DNA of 8,816 nt from CAJXZP01 sp049606935. Lineage in GTDB: Bacteria; Bacteroidota; Bacteroidia; Flavobacteriales_G; Salibacteraceae. The DNA lies in contig JBMYWA010000083.1 of the NCBI GenBank assembly GCA_049606935.1, forward strand, positions 1-8,816, in the 5' to 3' direction. Positions 7,586-8,816 of this stretch are shown one piece after another. The notes under the pieces are model-generated. The model was not told where the DNA came from and made no database searches. It saw only the letters and a list, made by a program, of their open reading frames with translations. The number at the start of each line of letters is the position of its first letter. Within the stretch, counting starts at the first letter, position 1. The translations under genes and the position numbers were made by a program.

Positions 7586-8152
7586 ATGAAAAATGTTAGA
7601 AGTTACTTTGAAAAATTCGTTGACCTTAATGATTATTTATGGTCTTTATTTACGGATAAGGTAGAATTTGTAGAATTTAAAAAGGGAGAAACCATTCTAA
7701 AACAAGGTGAGGTTGAAAATTATGTCTACATATTAGAATCTGGCGCAGTACGACTTTTTATTCCGAATGAAGAAAACGAAACCACGTTTGGTTTTGCCTT
7801 TGAAGGTCATTTTTTCAGTGCCTATGATTCATTCATATATCGAAGTCCGTGTGCCTATGAAATTGAAACATTAACCGAGGTTAAGCTTTATAGGATGTCT
7901 CACAAAGATTTAAACAACCTATTTAATAACATTAGCGAAGGAAACTCAATAGGCCGAAAAATGGCAGAGCAATTTTTTGTAGGAAAGCAGAAACGTGAAC
8001 TTAGTTTACTCACTAAAACAGCAGAAGAGCGATACTATAGTCTTTTCAAGTTTCAACCAAAATTGATACAAGAAATCCCTCTAAAATACATTGCCTCATA
8101 CATTGGAATAACTCCTCAAGCATTAAGTCGAATAAGGTCAAGAATTAGTTAA
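7586..8152 (+). CDS. Crp/Fnr-family transcriptional regulator (first of tandem pair)
   Basis: This 188-aa protein has a cyclic-nucleotide-binding-like beta-roll at about residues 20-110 (FKKGETILKQGEVENYVYILESGAVRLF). A dimer helix at about 120-140 (SIGRKMAEQFFVGKQKRE) follows, then a C-terminal helix-turn-helix at about 164-188 (PLKYIASYIGITPQALSRI). It stops right after the recognition helix, without the wing of E. coli CRP, which is common in short Bacteroidota members. The phosphate-binding Arg-Ser/Thr-Ala signature of cAMP-binding CRP is not evident; the matching area reads FFSAYDSFIYRSPCAY. No Cys cluster for an iron-sulfur centre is present. The ligand is therefore unknown. The ATG at 7586 matches the paralog's start. 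It is followed after 68 bases by that paralog and is divergent from the secreted-protein gene. Confidence 0.88.
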   Translation: MKNVRSYFEKFVDLNDYLWSLFTDKVEFVEFKKGETILKQGEVENYVYILESGAVRLFIPNEENETTFGFAFEGHFFSAYDSFIYRSPCAYEIETLTEVKLYRMSHKDLNNLFNNISEGNSIGRKMAEQFFVGKQKRELSLLTKTAEERYYSLFKFQPKLIQEIPLKYIASYIGITPQALSRIRSRIS

Positions 8153-8164
8153 CCTTGATTAACT
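8147..8164. promoter_or_regulatory. Dyad AGTTAA-N6-TTAACT, possible Crp/Fnr operator
   Basis: Two perfect 6-base half sites, 8147-8152 and 8159-8164, are separated by 6 bases, the same spacing as CRP half sites (TGTGA-N6-TCACA). The left half overlaps the stop codon of the first regulator gene, and the right half touches the -33 TTG of the second gene's promoter. The centre lies about 44 bases before the predicted transcription start, near the position used by class II activators. The same bases can be read as a direct repeat TTAACCTTGA/TTAACTTGA. AT-rich dyads can arise by chance. Confidence 0.4.
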
Positions 8165-8193
8165 TGAATTTATAACAGCCCACCTCATCTTTG
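8164..8193 (+). promoter_or_regulatory. Promoter of the second Crp/Fnr gene (TTG-N19-CATCTTTG)
   Basis: TTG at 8164-8166 is followed after 19 bases by CATCTTTG at 8186-8193, one mismatch from TAnnTTTG. Transcription would begin near 8200, 20 bases before the ATG at 8221. This means the in-frame TTG at 8191 falls inside the -7 box and cannot be the translation start from this promoter. Confidence 0.5.
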
Positions 8194-8220
8194 AATTGTC
8201 AAACTTTAAAACCAAAAAAG

Positions 8221-8790
8221 ATGGAAGCTGTAAGAGAATACTTTAATAACGTACCTGAATTTAACCAATCACTTTGGAAAGCCTTTTCTGATAAGTTAGA
8301 AAAAAAGGTATATTCCAAGAAGTCAACCATAATAGATCTAGGTGATATTGAGAATTACATTTGGTTCATTGAATCTGGAGATGCACGTTTTGTAATTCCA
8401 TCTTTTGAAGAAGACCTCACTTTTGGTTTTGCCTTTAGCAATGAGTTTTTTAGTGCTTATGATAGTTTCATCACCAAAGAACCCTGCGCTTATCAAATAA
8501 AAGCCATTTCAGAATGTGTGATGTATAGAATTCACCGAGATGATTTAAATGAATTATATCGTAACATTCCAAACGCATCCTATATAGGAAGGCAAATGGC
8601 TGAAGAATCTTTCATTAGAAAAAAGAAACGTGAAATGTCGTTTTTAATTCAAAGTGCCGAAGAAAGATATTTGGAGCTTTTCACTTCCAAACCAACTATT
8701 ATTAAAACAATGCCTTTAAAATACGTAGCTTCTTTTATAGGAGTAACACCTCAGGCTTTGAGCAGAATCAGAGCTAGAATAGTGGCATAA
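8221..8790 (+). CDS. Crp/Fnr-family transcriptional regulator (second of tandem pair)
   Basis: This 189-aa paralog aligns without gaps to the upstream regulator, with about 96 of 188 positions identical by hand count. It has the same layout: beta-roll (about 20-110, with IENYIWFIESGDARFVIP), dimer helix (about 120-140), and terminal helix-turn-helix (PLKYVASFIGVTPQALSRI). The best kept blocks are FFSAYDSFI, PCAY, AEERY and the recognition helix TPQALSRIR. The sensor segment around residues 24-48 has diverged (for example KKSTIIDLGD against KKGETILKQGE), so the two may sense different signals but read the same DNA site (inference). The start is the ATG at 8221: MEAVREYF lines up with MKNVRSYF of the paralog, and the longer TTG start at 8191 would fall inside the promoter. 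The leader is A-rich (ACCAAAAAAG) without a Shine-Dalgarno box. The classic cAMP phosphate-binding residues are not evident. Confidence 0.88.
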   Translation: MEAVREYFNNVPEFNQSLWKAFSDKLEKKVYSKKSTIIDLGDIENYIWFIESGDARFVIPSFEEDLTFGFAFSNEFFSAYDSFITKEPCAYQIKAISECVMYRIHRDDLNELYRNIPNASYIGRQMAEESFIRKKKREMSFLIQSAEERYLELFTSKPTIIKTMPLKYVASFIGVTPQALSRIRARIVA

Positions 8791-8816
8791 TTCAAACGTT
8801 TCTCTTATTCCTAAAA

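Noticed and set aside
7359..7589. Plus-strand open frame of 76 codons ahead of the first regulator
   Set aside because: It starts antisense inside the secreted-protein gene and runs through the promoter region; its composition is that of translated AT-rich non-coding DNA.
1..8816. Hidden defence system, CRISPR array, insertion sequence or RNA gene
   Set aside because: I saw no spaced repeats, transposase, terminal inverted repeats, tRNA-like folds or toxin/nuclease motifs; the window reads as ordinary chromosome.

Overview
The window looks like ordinary chromosomal DNA from a member of the Bacteroidota, probably a Flavobacteriia-like marine or aquatic lineage. The family-level guess is inference. 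The phylum call rests on four things: low G+C, A-rich leaders without Shine-Dalgarno boxes, promoter boxes of the TTG/TAnnTTTG type, and a secreted protein ending in a type IX secretion (T9SS) sorting domain. Short Crp/Fnr regulators that stop right after the recognition helix also fit the phylum.

Layout: (1) 1-555, minus strand: the N-terminal part of an outer-membrane beta-barrel protein, cut by the window edge. (2) 556-798: a divergent regulatory gap. (3) 799-3054, plus: a large secreted FG-GAP/VCBS-repeat protein with a T9SS type A C-terminal domain. (4) 3055-3113: a perfect 18-bp inverted repeat whose right arm contains the start codon of the next gene. (5) 3106-4023, plus: a diacylglycerol/lipid kinase of the YegS/BmrU type. 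(6) 4075-5931, plus: an ABC-F ATPase of the Uup type. (7) 5933-7405, minus: an unrecognised secreted 490-aa protein, convergent with the ABC-F gene with one base between stop codons. (8) 7406-7585: a divergent promoter region. (9) 7586-8152 and 8221-8790, plus: two tandem paralogous Crp/Fnr-family regulators, about 51% identical by hand count.

The kinase and ABC-F genes are housekeeping in character. The barrel protein and the FG-GAP protein are envelope or surface proteins that share a divergent control region. The two regulators are nearly identical in the recognition helix and are preceded by related GTTAACCT/TTAACT dyads. This suggests, as inference, auto- or cross-regulation.

I found no mobile element, CRISPR array, RNA gene or defence island, and no clear sign of a new multi-gene system. 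The points most worth a second look are the start-codon hairpin at 3067-3113, the paired regulators with their putative operators, and the orphan secreted protein.
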